NCBI GenBank assembly: GCA_020881915.1
Contig: JAJFPB010000013.1
Coordinates: 806,001-870,000, forward strand
Source of the DNA: Paramyrothecium sp. XJ0827
Lineage: Eukaryota > Ascomycota > Sordariomycetes > Hypocreales > Stachybotryaceae
Direction of reading: 5' to 3'
Length of the DNA: 64,000 bases
Position numbers and translations under genes: made by a program. Each line of letters opens with the position of its first letter. Positions within the stretch are counted from its first letter, which is position 1. Positions 48,165-59,000 of the stretch are shown piece after piece. Below the pieces are notes generated by a model. It was not told where the DNA came from, ran no database searches, and saw only the letters and a list, made by a program, of their open reading frames with translations.

Positions 48165-51100
48165 ATGCCCCGCCAGGAGCCGGTCAGGGTTCCGATCGAT
48201 GAAATCCGCCGTACGCTCCGCACGCTGGAGGGCCTCGATGGCCGACGCATTCAGAACGGAGCGGGAGGAAGGTCGGGACCGCCCCGGTCTCCTACTACAG
48301 CATCCCTATCACCTCAGAGTACCCGCTGGGCCGCTCGTCGAGAACCCGTCAGAGTCTCCTCTGATGAGGTCCGACGGACATTGGAAGAACTAGAAAGCCG
48401 AAACGGCGGCGGCGGGCGTCGGCTTCGGAGAAATATCGTCACGGTCTCGAAAGATGAGGTTGCGCGTACGATCGCCGCCATCGAGCAACAACGCGCCGAG
48501 GAACGTTCGCGGGCAAGAGCCGCAAGATTACGAACGCAAGAGCAGGCGGGTGAGCCCGGTCGTCAACGACCCGAAGACGCGCTGAGGGCTCTGCCACTGC
48601 CAGCCACTCCCGAAAGGACTGTGCCGGCCCCACACGTCCCGCCGCGTCAAGACCACCCAGGAGATCAGCCTCTGCCGCCTATACGGCCGACCCCCCACAC
48701 TCCGTCTCCTCGGAAACGCCCCAGGGAACCACAACCGGAAGGACTTCTGACTCCGCCGCCCACAAGGGCGAACCGCCGCCAGAAAAGGCCGAGGCCGTCG
48801 CAGGACACCATCGTACTCCAGCGAGAGTCCCTCGAGACCATTCTACGATACCACGAGTCTCGTTTTCGCGACAAAGAGAACGAATCAATAGCAAGGTCGT
48901 GGTGCAAAGAGGTCCCACTTGCCCTCCAGGTAGAGACTGCGAAGTCCTTCCACCAGGCATTCACAGATGAGAGGACGTTACCGATTTCCCACTGCATCTT
49001 TTGCTACAGGAAGCAGCCTCCCTCCCAGCTTACGTCGATCCGATGGAGGAGGCACTTGACGCCCTCTTTGCTGCAGGCCACGACGGCGCTCCAGGAGTGC
49101 AAGGACTGTTTTCCAGCTGACGACGACGCTGAGGTTATGGTTTGCCGCGAATGCTATACCTCTTTGACAAATGGGAAATTGCCGAAGACCTGTTCGGTCA
49201 ACAACATGCACATCGGATGCGAGCATCGGTTTCCCGAAGAGCTCGATGGCCTCTCTCCCGTTGAGGAGAGGTTGATTGCTCTGCAGGCCTCCTTTGGCTA
49301 CATCACAAAGTTCACTGTCGACAACAAGACCCCATCGGGCCTCAGCTACCGGAAGCACGTGAAGGGCCATATCGTGGTCTTTCCAAACAAGGTCGAGGAC
49401 CTTGTTGCCACAGTTCTCCCTCACCCCCTTCTGGAGACGATCGAGAACATTCACGTCTCTTGGAGCGGCTCCAGCAAACCCGGCGCTGCAGACGTTGGGA
49501 ATCTTCTCCAAGTGCGTAAGTCCCGTGTCCGTGCTGCGCTGTCGTGGCTCCAGGAAAACAATCCACTTTATGAGCACGTCACGATCGACCATGGCGAGAT
49601 AGATGGTTGGCGGTACGCAGACGGCTCCGATGTACCTATCCTCATCATGGACAACATGCAACGGGAGGAGCCATCCGTTGCCGAGAAGACGCAAACGGAC
49701 CACATCGTCCCAGATACCGATCGAGGTTTGGAAGAGAACCGGCTCACGAGCATTGAAGAAATTGTTGCGTCGGCGCAGGCTCACTCCAGCGACAACTCCT
49801 GCCTTCCTGAGGGCACTCCGACGGACGAACAGGATCTCCCCTTGCCTGAGGATTCTTGCACATCCATTCCGGAACCGGAGGATGCTGACGGTGACAGTGA
49901 AGTCGTTCATGAGACGACATCTTCCGGCATGTTTCCCCTTGATGGGCCAGCCGCTTTCGAGGAAGCCGAGAAACTTTTATTCTTAACTGATGCCATCCGG
50001 ACGACTCGGATCCGGGGCGCTGATGAAACTGAGCCGTGTGCGATACAGGTAAAAGCCACGGCGGAGCAGCCGTTCATCCTGGTGGAACGAGGCGCAGACT
50101 TTGCGGACAGCCTGCACCAAGACTTCTTCCCGCGCACCTTCCCGAAACTTTTCCCTTGGGGTAGAGGTGATCCAAAGGCCCTTCAAGTGTCTGGCACGGG
50201 TCAAGAACAAGCTTCAGAGGCTCCCGAGCCCCGCCTCAACCACTCGCTCAGCTACTGGGCCAGATACGTGCTGCAACGACATGGGGGGCGGTTTGCAACC
50301 CATCCCGTCTTTTGTTTTCTGGTTTTCAACATCCTCCTCCGTTCTTCTAACCGCCGCATTAGCATGGTCCGTACGACAAAGGGCTCTTTCGAGAGAGTTG
50401 AACGAATTTACGGAAGTCTGACGGCGGACCGCCTAAATAGAGCCGAGGTCGAGATGCGAGAAACAAGAACGACGACGGACGCAGACGTGGCGTTTTTGCT
50501 CCGTGAGTTGTCCATCTTTGGCCATGCACAGCCGCTCTCCAACGAAACGCGGCTGCTCATGCGCAGAAGGATACAAGCAATTGACATCTGGGCCGGGACG
50601 CCCGCGATTTGGATCACCATCAACCCCAACGACATCAACAACCCGGTCAAGATGAGGCTCTCCATCCATAGGCTCCACGACTACCACACGGCGAAGGAGC
50701 TTTTAGCGGATCTCCGGGGAAGATACGACCGGATCGCCCTCAGTACCATGGATCCGGTCAGCTCGGCCATCTTCTTCCACAGAGAAATCTCTCTGTTCTT
50801 CGAAAAATACGTCAGAACAGGCCAAGAATCCGTCTTTGGGAAGGTCAGCCATTACTATGCAACGGTAGAGACGAACGATCGTGGCAGTCTGCACTTGCAC
50901 GGACTCCTGTGGTTGCACGGCAACATGGAGCTGCCGTCGCTTGTCGACGACATCGCCGACCCCGAGAAGAAGAGTACCGTGCCCGAGTGGTGCGCTACAT
51001 GGACTCGGTCTTTCACGAGTGCTTGGATGAGGACGCTGGAAAGGCTCTCCGCCAGGAGCGGAAGCCGATCCACCCGGTCGAGGAGATGATGAACGACACC

Positions 51101-52092
51101 GAGGCTCTCACTGCGGCCTTTGACGCCGAGTCCAACTTCATCGCGTACTGCTGCCAGGTCCATTCCCATACCTATACTTGCATCAAGTATTCTCTGAAGG
51201 GCCTCACAAATCACGACGCGGACAAGTACAGGCGAACGGCTTGCCGGTTCAAAGCGCCCTGGAAGATCGTTGATGCCACGGGGCTGAGCGATGACGACCT
51301 GCTCACCATCCGTCGCAACCATCCTCTCGTCAACCGGTATAACAAAGCGATGGCGGTTGGCCTCCGCCACAACCACGATGTATCCATGATCTTGACGAGG
51401 ACCAAGGGCCTGGCCATGGTGTTTTACATCACCAACTATGCCACGAAGTTGGACACGCCTATGTGGAGACGAATCGCCCATGCGACCGAAGTCTTCCGAC
51501 AGCTTCGCGAAGATGCCGTGTCGAGACATGACGCATCAGTACTAGCCGAACAAGGCGCTCAGAGACCTGCTGTTCTGAACCAGAGTCGTCAGTTTCTGAT
51601 GAGGGTGGCGAATCGGATATTTTCCGAGAGACAGCTCTCGGCCGTAGAGGTATGTTACCATATGCTCGGCTACCAGACAGATTTTACCAACGTCCCGCAC
51701 TGGTCCTTTCTAAACCTGAACGCACTGTATTGGGCGATCTTTCGGAGATGGAGGCACCTCCGCCGCCAGGCTGGCGAGGAGACGGAGGAGGAAGAGCCGC
51801 CAGAGACGGTGCAGCTCAGAGTGGGCGGCAGGACCCTCTTGTGCTTGGATGCTTATGCCTACAGAGGCCGTGTCCTAAAAAATGTGTGCCTTTACGACTA
51901 TATGTCTATGGTTACTCTGGTCCGTAGCCGTGATCGGGATGAGGACGAAAATCATATATCTCTCGACGGGCCCTCTTCAGAGCACCATGGCTGGTTTCAG
52001 AAACTCCGCCGACCCCACGAGTACGCCGTGCCGATTTTTCAAGGCTTCATCAGTGACGATCACCGGGACGAGCACCCGGTCTATTTCAGACG
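48165..52092 (+). pseudogene. Helitron copy 2 Rep region, one frameshift
   Basis: Starts at ATG 48165 (MPRQEPVRVPIDEIRRTL) and stays in one frame through the repeat domain, the Cys-rich part (CIFCYRK, CKDCF, CRECYT), the DUF6570-like domain and the first Rep motifs, including HLH at 50892-50900. A one-base deletion near 50970 (GAGAAGAAGAG where copy 1 has an extra base) moves the frame. The protein then continues in the second frame (EEYRARVVRYMDSVFHECLD) to the donor GTACGC at 52093, and carries the Tyr motif FYITNYATK (51422-51448). Both copy 1 frameshift sites are in frame here. One base would separate this from a continuous Rep-helicase, so it is the best preserved of the three copies. 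The 1-nt break could also be an assembly error. Confidence 0.92.
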
Positions 52093-52146
52093 GTACGCTC
52101 TAAGACTGCATTGCTAACTCCGAGCGTGCTCTCACATGCCGAGCAG

Positions 52147-54499
52147 GAACTCTGTCCTCCATCTGGCCCTATTCGTGCCTTGGGAGCGCTTCCTTTCCTG
52201 CACGCACGGCGATGTCGCTGATATATGGTCCAAGCATGAAGCTTCTCTCTGTCGCCGGCTGCGTTTTCACGTCTCGAACATCTCCCTTCTCAGTAAATCA
52301 GCCGAGGACGCGCGTAGAGATGCAAAGCTCTGGGCCAGCCGATCAGAAGGCGACGACACGGTCGACGCAGACTTCCCTCTCGATGAGGGTGACGACGGTG
52401 AAGAGCGTGCAACAATCGCTGAGCACCACCAGAATTTTGCGGCTCTGCTCCACACTCTGCATAACGCCGTGCGAGATTCCGATGCCACGAAGGGCTCCCC
52501 AGCCTTGACGAGATTCATCCGTGACTTGCGTGAAGAGACTTCGGCCTCTGAGAATAGGCCTTTCGTCCAGCGTCCAGAAGGCTTCTATCAGCAGATCCAC
52601 CGTACCCAGAACGCTCCCCTTTTCCAATGTCCTACTCTTTCTGCAGAGGATGTTCAAGCCGCTGCGAAGGCTCAGGACATGCTCCATCTCCAGATGCTGG
52701 CTGAGATTGAGACAGGTCCCCAGGCTAGCGCAAATGACACGCCGAACGCCGATATGGATGATGTGCTTGCTCGCAATTACGATACGGAGGTTCTCCTACC
52801 GCCTCCAAGTCACGGGGCAACCGTACAAGGTCCTCGAATGCTTGTAGATTTTGATATGACAACTAGCTTCATAGAATTAGCACGCCTTGCCGCCTCAACC
52901 TATACCCTCAACCCTCTGCAGACAAGGGCTCTTCAATTGGTGTGCAGGTTTCTGGATAAATACTCTGCAGGCCCCGGCTCGGCGGGTCAACATCTCCAGT
53001 ATACGGGGGGCCCGGGCGGCACCGGCAAATCCAGGATCGTTGAGGCTCTGAAATGGGTCTTTTCGGCAAGAGGCCAAGCACATCTTCTCCAAATCACGGG
53101 GACCTCGGGGAGTGCGGCGGCACAAATTGGTGGCACCACCTTGCATTCCGCCTGTGGACTGGATACCCGGCGCTCTCCCGGCAAACAACTCCCAGTCTTC
53201 TCGGAGGCTAAAAAATGGGTTTGGAAGCAGAAGTTGGTCCTTGTGATTGACGAAGTCAGTATGCTTGGAGGTGCCACTCTATATGAGGCCAGCTGTCGTC
53301 TTCAGTCGCTTCGCGACTGCCCAGACAAGCCCTTTGGCGGTCTTCCGGTTGTGCTTTTAATGGGCGACTTTTATCAATTCGCCCCAGTGCGAGAGACGAG
53401 CCTCCTGGTAGACCGAATGGCGGATCCTGTCTCCGCTCCTGCAAACCAAGCCACTATTTCCCACCACCGCGGCTTCAGTCTTTGGTTGATGTTCAAGACT
53501 GTCGTTCTTCTCGAAGAACAGGTCCGCGCACGCGACGACCCCGAGCTAGGCGCTCTCTTGAACAGAGTACGGCACGGCACTCAGACGTGGCAAGATCTTA
53601 ACCTGCTGAACACAAAGCTGGTCAGCCGCTGCGATATCACCTTCAGTACAGGTTTGCGCGCCATAACACCCCTGAACCGCAACCGGTGGAGCCTCAACTT
53701 AGAAGCTGTTGTGGCCTGGGCGCGTTTCCACGAGAGGCACATCTCCGTCTTCGTGTCAACCCATACGTGGCGAAGAGCCGGTCTGTCCCAACTTGAGATT
53801 GCCCAGGCAATCGAACAAGGGGATGACTCTAAGTGCAAAGTTCCAGGTCTCTTCTTCTATGCCCAGGGGATGCCTGTCGTTGTAAACCAAAACATCTATA
53901 CAGGCTTGAAAGTTGTTAATGGCGCAGAGTTTACTGCGGTAGACATCATCCCGGATCCGAAGTACCCGGGATACCATCTTGCGGACGATGTCACAATACA
54001 CTTTGGCCCACCGCTAGGCATCTTATTACAGTCGAGGGAGACGGCGAGTTTGTCGGTTCCCGTCCTTCCAGCAGAGACGGTGCTCATTCGCCCCATCTCG
54101 CACACACTCGATCCAAGCGACCCCCACTTCAAATTCTTGTCAACGAAATGCACCCGAAGGGGACTACCGGTTGTCCCGGCATTTGTTCTTACTGACTATA
54201 AATCCCAATCCAAAACATTTGCCGAGGTACTCTTGGAGCTGCGGGGAAATCGCATGACCAATGGCGAACCCTCCAAGTGCGATTTTACCAGTCTCTACGT
54301 GCAGTTGTCTAGGTGTACGACGCTTCGAGGCATCAAGCTTCTCAGCCCTGTGCGACCCCAAGACTTTATTGGTAACAAGCTAGACCAGACCATGGTAGAT
54401 GCCATGCAGAGACTCAAGAACCTGGCCGCGCAGACGAAACGGTTTTATGAGGGCCAGTGTTTGTGGTGCATAGGGCCATGCCATCTCCTGAAAACCTAA
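52147..54499 (+). CDS. Helitron copy 2 Pif1-like helicase exon
   Basis: Joined to the Rep region through a 54-nt intron (52093-52146; donor GTACGC, branch GCTAAC, acceptor GCAG) at exactly the position of the copy 1 intron, giving R|NSVLHLALFVPWERF. Intact to the stop. Pif1-type motifs: GGPGGTGKS (about 53005-53031), LVIDEVSML, LMGDFYQFAPV, LTDYKSQSKTF and YVQLSRCTTLRGIKLL. The C-terminal tail (YEGQCLWCIGPCHLLKT) is longer than in copy 1. The Gln-Gly of copy 1's KAQGKT is Gln-Ser here, a change in a motif that usually keeps Gly. Confidence 0.9.
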
Positions 54500-54818
54500 C
54501 AGCTCGAAAATCAGCAGCAAGTTAGGCATATCCATCAATCGACGGACGCTAAGCGGGGGAGGGTTCAGCATGATGCCTACTGTGTAGCTTTTGCCTACTT
54601 CTCAAGGGCATTCATCTGAGCATTACGTATGGTTGGTAAAATTAAATTAAGTCACGATAAGATGGGAAAATGAGTGGGATTCCTTGGTTCGTGCATCGAT
54701 CTTCGAAACACCCGGTGGTCCGTGCCCTCATCAGCCACAACCACGATGCATCTAACACTTCGAAAGCGACTGTGGATTTTCATCAAACCCACAACTGAAA
54801 GACTCGTTCCGAAGGTTT

Positions 54819-54849
54819 GATGGCGGGCCCGTAGGGACCGGTCTCCTGT
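54819..54849 (+). repeat. Helitron 3' shared block, copy 2
   Basis: Identical to 47452-47482. It is preceded by similar sequence in both copies (CGTTCCG with small indels). Confidence 0.85.
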
Positions 54850-56093
54850 TTCCTGCAAGGTGTGACGTGTCTTCCCTCGACGCCACTCGACGCCACACTT
54901 GCACGGCCACAAAACAAAGCCACATCTGTCTTCCGTCAAGCCACACACATTTTGACAGTCATAGCCACAAATTTATATGGGGCTAAAATCCAATCAGTAC
55001 CATTTTCCTGTCTCTGTCTAATTAGTTTCTTTAGCTTATGAGGCGTCCTGCCTCTCTGACCGATCCAGCCGCTCCACTCCGCTTTAGGTCGCTCTTGCCT
55101 TGCACAGGCGAGTCGCTTTCCTCTGATGCCACCAATACCGTAACCGATGACTCTGCAGCAGCTTGTTAGACTCGATTGCCGTACTACGAGATGCTCCTGG
55201 AATTGGGGCCACACCAGCGCTCCCACCTACGGTATCATCCGATGCGGAACTTAGGCCCTCCCGCTGTCAGCAGGATGAATAATTCATCCTCAGCGCCCGG
55301 GTTGATCAACCCACCTGAAATATGCTGAGTCTTGAAGAGCCCCTTCCGTTGCTGTCGGGAGCTCTACGTCCTCCGGTATGTCATCCACCGGGTGCCTCTT
55401 TTGGGACCTTGGAGAGGGCCCCAGAGAGTGACCGACTGTTGGGCTGCTGCTGAACGGGTTCTGAACCTGCCAGACTCGTGCCTGGACCTCTGGGGGAAAA
55501 TGCTACCGCTGCCTGCTTCGAAAGTGGCTCTCGAGGTGAAGCTAAACTCGTTGACAAGAACAACCAAGAGATATTTCCCGGCCCGGGCTCCTTTTCTAGC
55601 AAAGCGACATTCAAGACGCCGACGATGCTTCCCTACCGTACAGCCACCTTCTACACACGAAACCGCCCTCGGCCGGCTTTCATCCAGCCGATTCGGCTCC
55701 TCCACGGTTGTTGATCATGCGGCATGTAGGCTAATATATGGAATTTCTGGATCCTGTTGAATGGTGTTTCATTATCAAGCGGCGTGAGATATGTCTGGCA
55801 CTGGATGAAGCCGCAGCATTTCAGCTGCTGTTCTGTCAGAGAGCTGGCTTTATACCTGAACGACGTCGTGTCAATGGGTCCTTGGAAGCTGGCGCGCGGT
55901 GCCATGGTGGGTAAGCAACCCCCTGCGAGCCTCAAAGACCTCCCCCGCCATTCTGCTGCACCGGTTAGTCCTCCAGGCCAGTCTCTCGTGAGAGTGACGA
56001 TAGCACGTACGGCTGGAGACACATTTTTCCACGGACTTGTGCCAGCCTCGCGTGGGAGTCTTCCCATAAGTTGATAACCGATTCATCACCGTC
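54850..56093. other. Region between Helitron copies 2 and 3
   Basis: Segments near 54900-54970 (GCACGGCCAC, GCCACATCTG, AGTCATAGCCAC) resemble the 5' leader of copy 2 near 47620-47665, so the decayed 5' end of copy 3 probably starts here. The rest shows overlapping frames up to 142 codons without motifs. Confidence 0.5.
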
Positions 56094-59000
56094 TTGGACC
56101 TTGCGGCGGAAGTGCAGCTCATAAGAGCAGAGGGCTCCGCGTCGAGATCATGGTACAAGGACGTCACGCTCGATATCCGAGCAGAAGCAGCCAGGGCGTC
56201 TTACCAAGCCTTCACTGACGAGAACTCCTTACCGGTTTGCCATTGCATCTTCTGCTTCAAGAAGCAGCCACCACCCGCGCTTACAAAATGTCGTCGGCAA
56301 GATCTGCTGGCGCCGTCTCTGGTGCATTACGGACGCTGACTCGACCATCCCAACTGCTATCTTTGGACTAATGCGACGCGAAGAACCATCAGTGGCAGAG
56401 AGAGTACAGACAGATCAGCTCGTTCCAAACACTGACCGGTGACTACCGGACAGACAGCCCACAACCATTGAGGAACTCCTCGACTCCGCGCGACTACACA
56501 CCAATGAGGATATGTCACCTGAGGAACCCGTGGTGGAACAGTCCGATCGATTCCGCGACATCGTATACGAGACATCTGCCTCCGGTATGTTTCCACTCGA
56601 TGAGTCTGCCACCTTCTCAGAATTAGAAAAATTGTCTTTCCTGGCAAACGCTGTGCAAACGGGGCATGCCAAGAGTGGCCAGGCTTGAGGGATGGGCCTA
56701 GGCATTGCAGGAGAACAACCCTTCATTCGGGTAGAGCACGGCTCCAATTTCGCTGACAGCCTACACGAAGACTCCTTCCCCCGGACCTTCCCTACGCTGT
56801 TCCCGTGGGGTAGGGGAGGCCCAAATGTAATTCCGAGCACGGAACGTTCTCAGGATCGTATCCCGAACCTCCACAGAGTCCCACTCAAAACCACTCGCTC
56901 GTCTACTGGGCCAAGGACGTGCTCGAGCGCCACGGTGGCCGATTCGCCACACATCCTGTATTATGTTTACTTTGTCTTCAACATCCTTCTCCGATCATCC
57001 AACCGGCGCATTAGCATGGTCCGCATGGCACGGGGCTCGTTCGATCGAGTTGAGCGGGTCTGTGAAAGCCTGACTGCGGCGCGATTAAAATTGGCCGAGG
57101 ATGAGATGCCTCAGAACAAGAGGACAACGGACGATGGCGTAGCATTCTTGCTTCGCCAGTTATCCATCTTCGGCCACGTACAACACCTTTCGAACGAGAC
57201 CCGATTGTTGATGAGGAGGAAGATACAATCTCTCATAGTTTGGACAGGCACGCCTGTGATTTGGTTCACCATCAACTCCAACGACATCAATAATCCAGTC
57301 AAGATGAGGCTTTCGATTCATAGGCTCCACGACTACGATACAGCCAAAGAATTATTGTCAGACATGCAGGGACGGAATGATAAAATTGCTCTCAGCACTC
57401 TAGACTCTGTCAGCTCTGCCCTCTTCTTTCACCGCGAGATCTCCCTCTTCTTTGAACACTACGTCAAGGTTGGGGAGGAAGCGGCCTTCGGAGGACTGGC
57501 CATTATTACGCGACCGTCGAAACAAACGACCGTGGCAGCCTCTATCTGCACGAGCTGCTATGGCTCCATGGGAACCTGCAGCTCCCGACGCTTTGCGATA
57601 GCATGGCCAATCCCCAGGAACAGAGCTACCGAGCCCAAGTGGTTCGTTTCGCTGATTCCGTTTTCCATGAATGCCTAGATGAGAAGGCCGGCAAGACCGT
57701 GCGCGTGTGGAGAAACCCAATTGAGTCCGTCGATAGTATGATGAGGAACAGCGAGACGCTGACGGCCTCGTTCGAGGACAAGGCCAATCACATTGCATAC
57801 TGCAGCCAGATCCATTCCGACACGTTTACCTGCATCAAGTATTCCCTCGGTTTGTCGAGCCGTGACGCAGAGGCGCACAGACGAACAACTTGCCGCTTCA
57901 AAGCGCCCTGGAAGCGGGTCGAAGAAACAGGTTCCTCGGAGGATGGGCTGCTTATGATTCGGCGCAACCACGCCATGGTCAATCAATACAACAAGACGAT
58001 GGCAGTCGGGCTTCGCCCCAACCACGATGTCTCCATGATCTTGACCAAGGCAAAAGGGCTTTCATGGTCTTTTACATCACATACTACATCACAAACTACG
58101 TCAAGAAGCTGGACACGCCGATGTGGAAACGTGTAGTCATTGCACGCGAGACCCTTGAACAGCTTCGCCGATCATCTGATGAATTACAGCCGACGTCAAA
58201 CCTAACGGCTGATTCTGACCTCGCCACCCTGCGCCCGGCCCTTGTCAACCAGACACGGCAATCCCTGATGAGGACGGCAAATAGGATATTTTCGGAGAGG
58301 CAGCTCTCGGCCGTGGAGGTCTGTTATCATCTTCTCGGTTACCACACGGATTTCACCAACGTCCCCCGATGGTCCTTCATTAACCTAACTGCGCTTTACT
58401 GGTCCAGTTTTCGAAAGTGGCCACACCTGCGTCGACGATGTGGAGAACATACCGATGCGAGCGACCCTCCTGAGACTGTCGGCTTCAGAGAAAATGGCCG
58501 AACCTTGCTGTACTTGGACGCCTACAGTTGCCGCGGACCAATTCTGAGGGCCCTGTGCCTGTCTGAGTCAAGCGGGAGCCTCTACAAGCCCACCATCCAC
58601 GCTCTCTGAGTTACGACTGATCTATTTAGCAACTCCGTCCTCCACCTGGCCTTATTTGTGCCCTGGGAGGACATTCTCGACGAGACGGGTGGCGACGTTA
58701 CCAACATCTGGTTGATACAAGCCGCCTCGCTTCAACCCCGTCTGCGATTCAATGTCTCCAACATCTCCCTGCTCAGAAGGCCGGCGCATGATGCGCGAAA
58801 GGACGCAAAGCTCTAGGCCAGCCGGTCGGAAGGCGATGATACCGTCGACGTTAAGTTCCCAATTGATGAAGTTGATTACCGCGACGAGCCCGCAATGACG
58901 GCCGGAAGCCACCACACCTATGGGGTCTTAATTCAGATCCTGCAGAGCATGCTGCATCTCCAAATGCTGGACGAGATGGAGGGTGGCTTTCAAGCGGAAG

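Larger units (their letters stand above)
47555..54849 (+). mobile_element. Helitron copy 2
   Basis: A 7.3-kb interval from the shared 5' block (47555-47582) to the shared 3' block (54819-54849), with a RepHel gene at 48165-54499. It starts only 72 bp after the proposed 3' end of copy 1, so the two elements are arranged head to tail. A 12-base repeat, GTTCCGAAGGTT, occurs at 47549-47560 and 54806-54817. The exact termini are inferred. Confidence 0.82.

Noticed and set aside
48978..49910. 310-codon minus-strand frame opposite Helitron copy 2
   Set aside because: Shadow of the DUF6570-like coding region; a similar antisense frame occurs opposite copy 1 (39324-40022), as expected from shared codon use.
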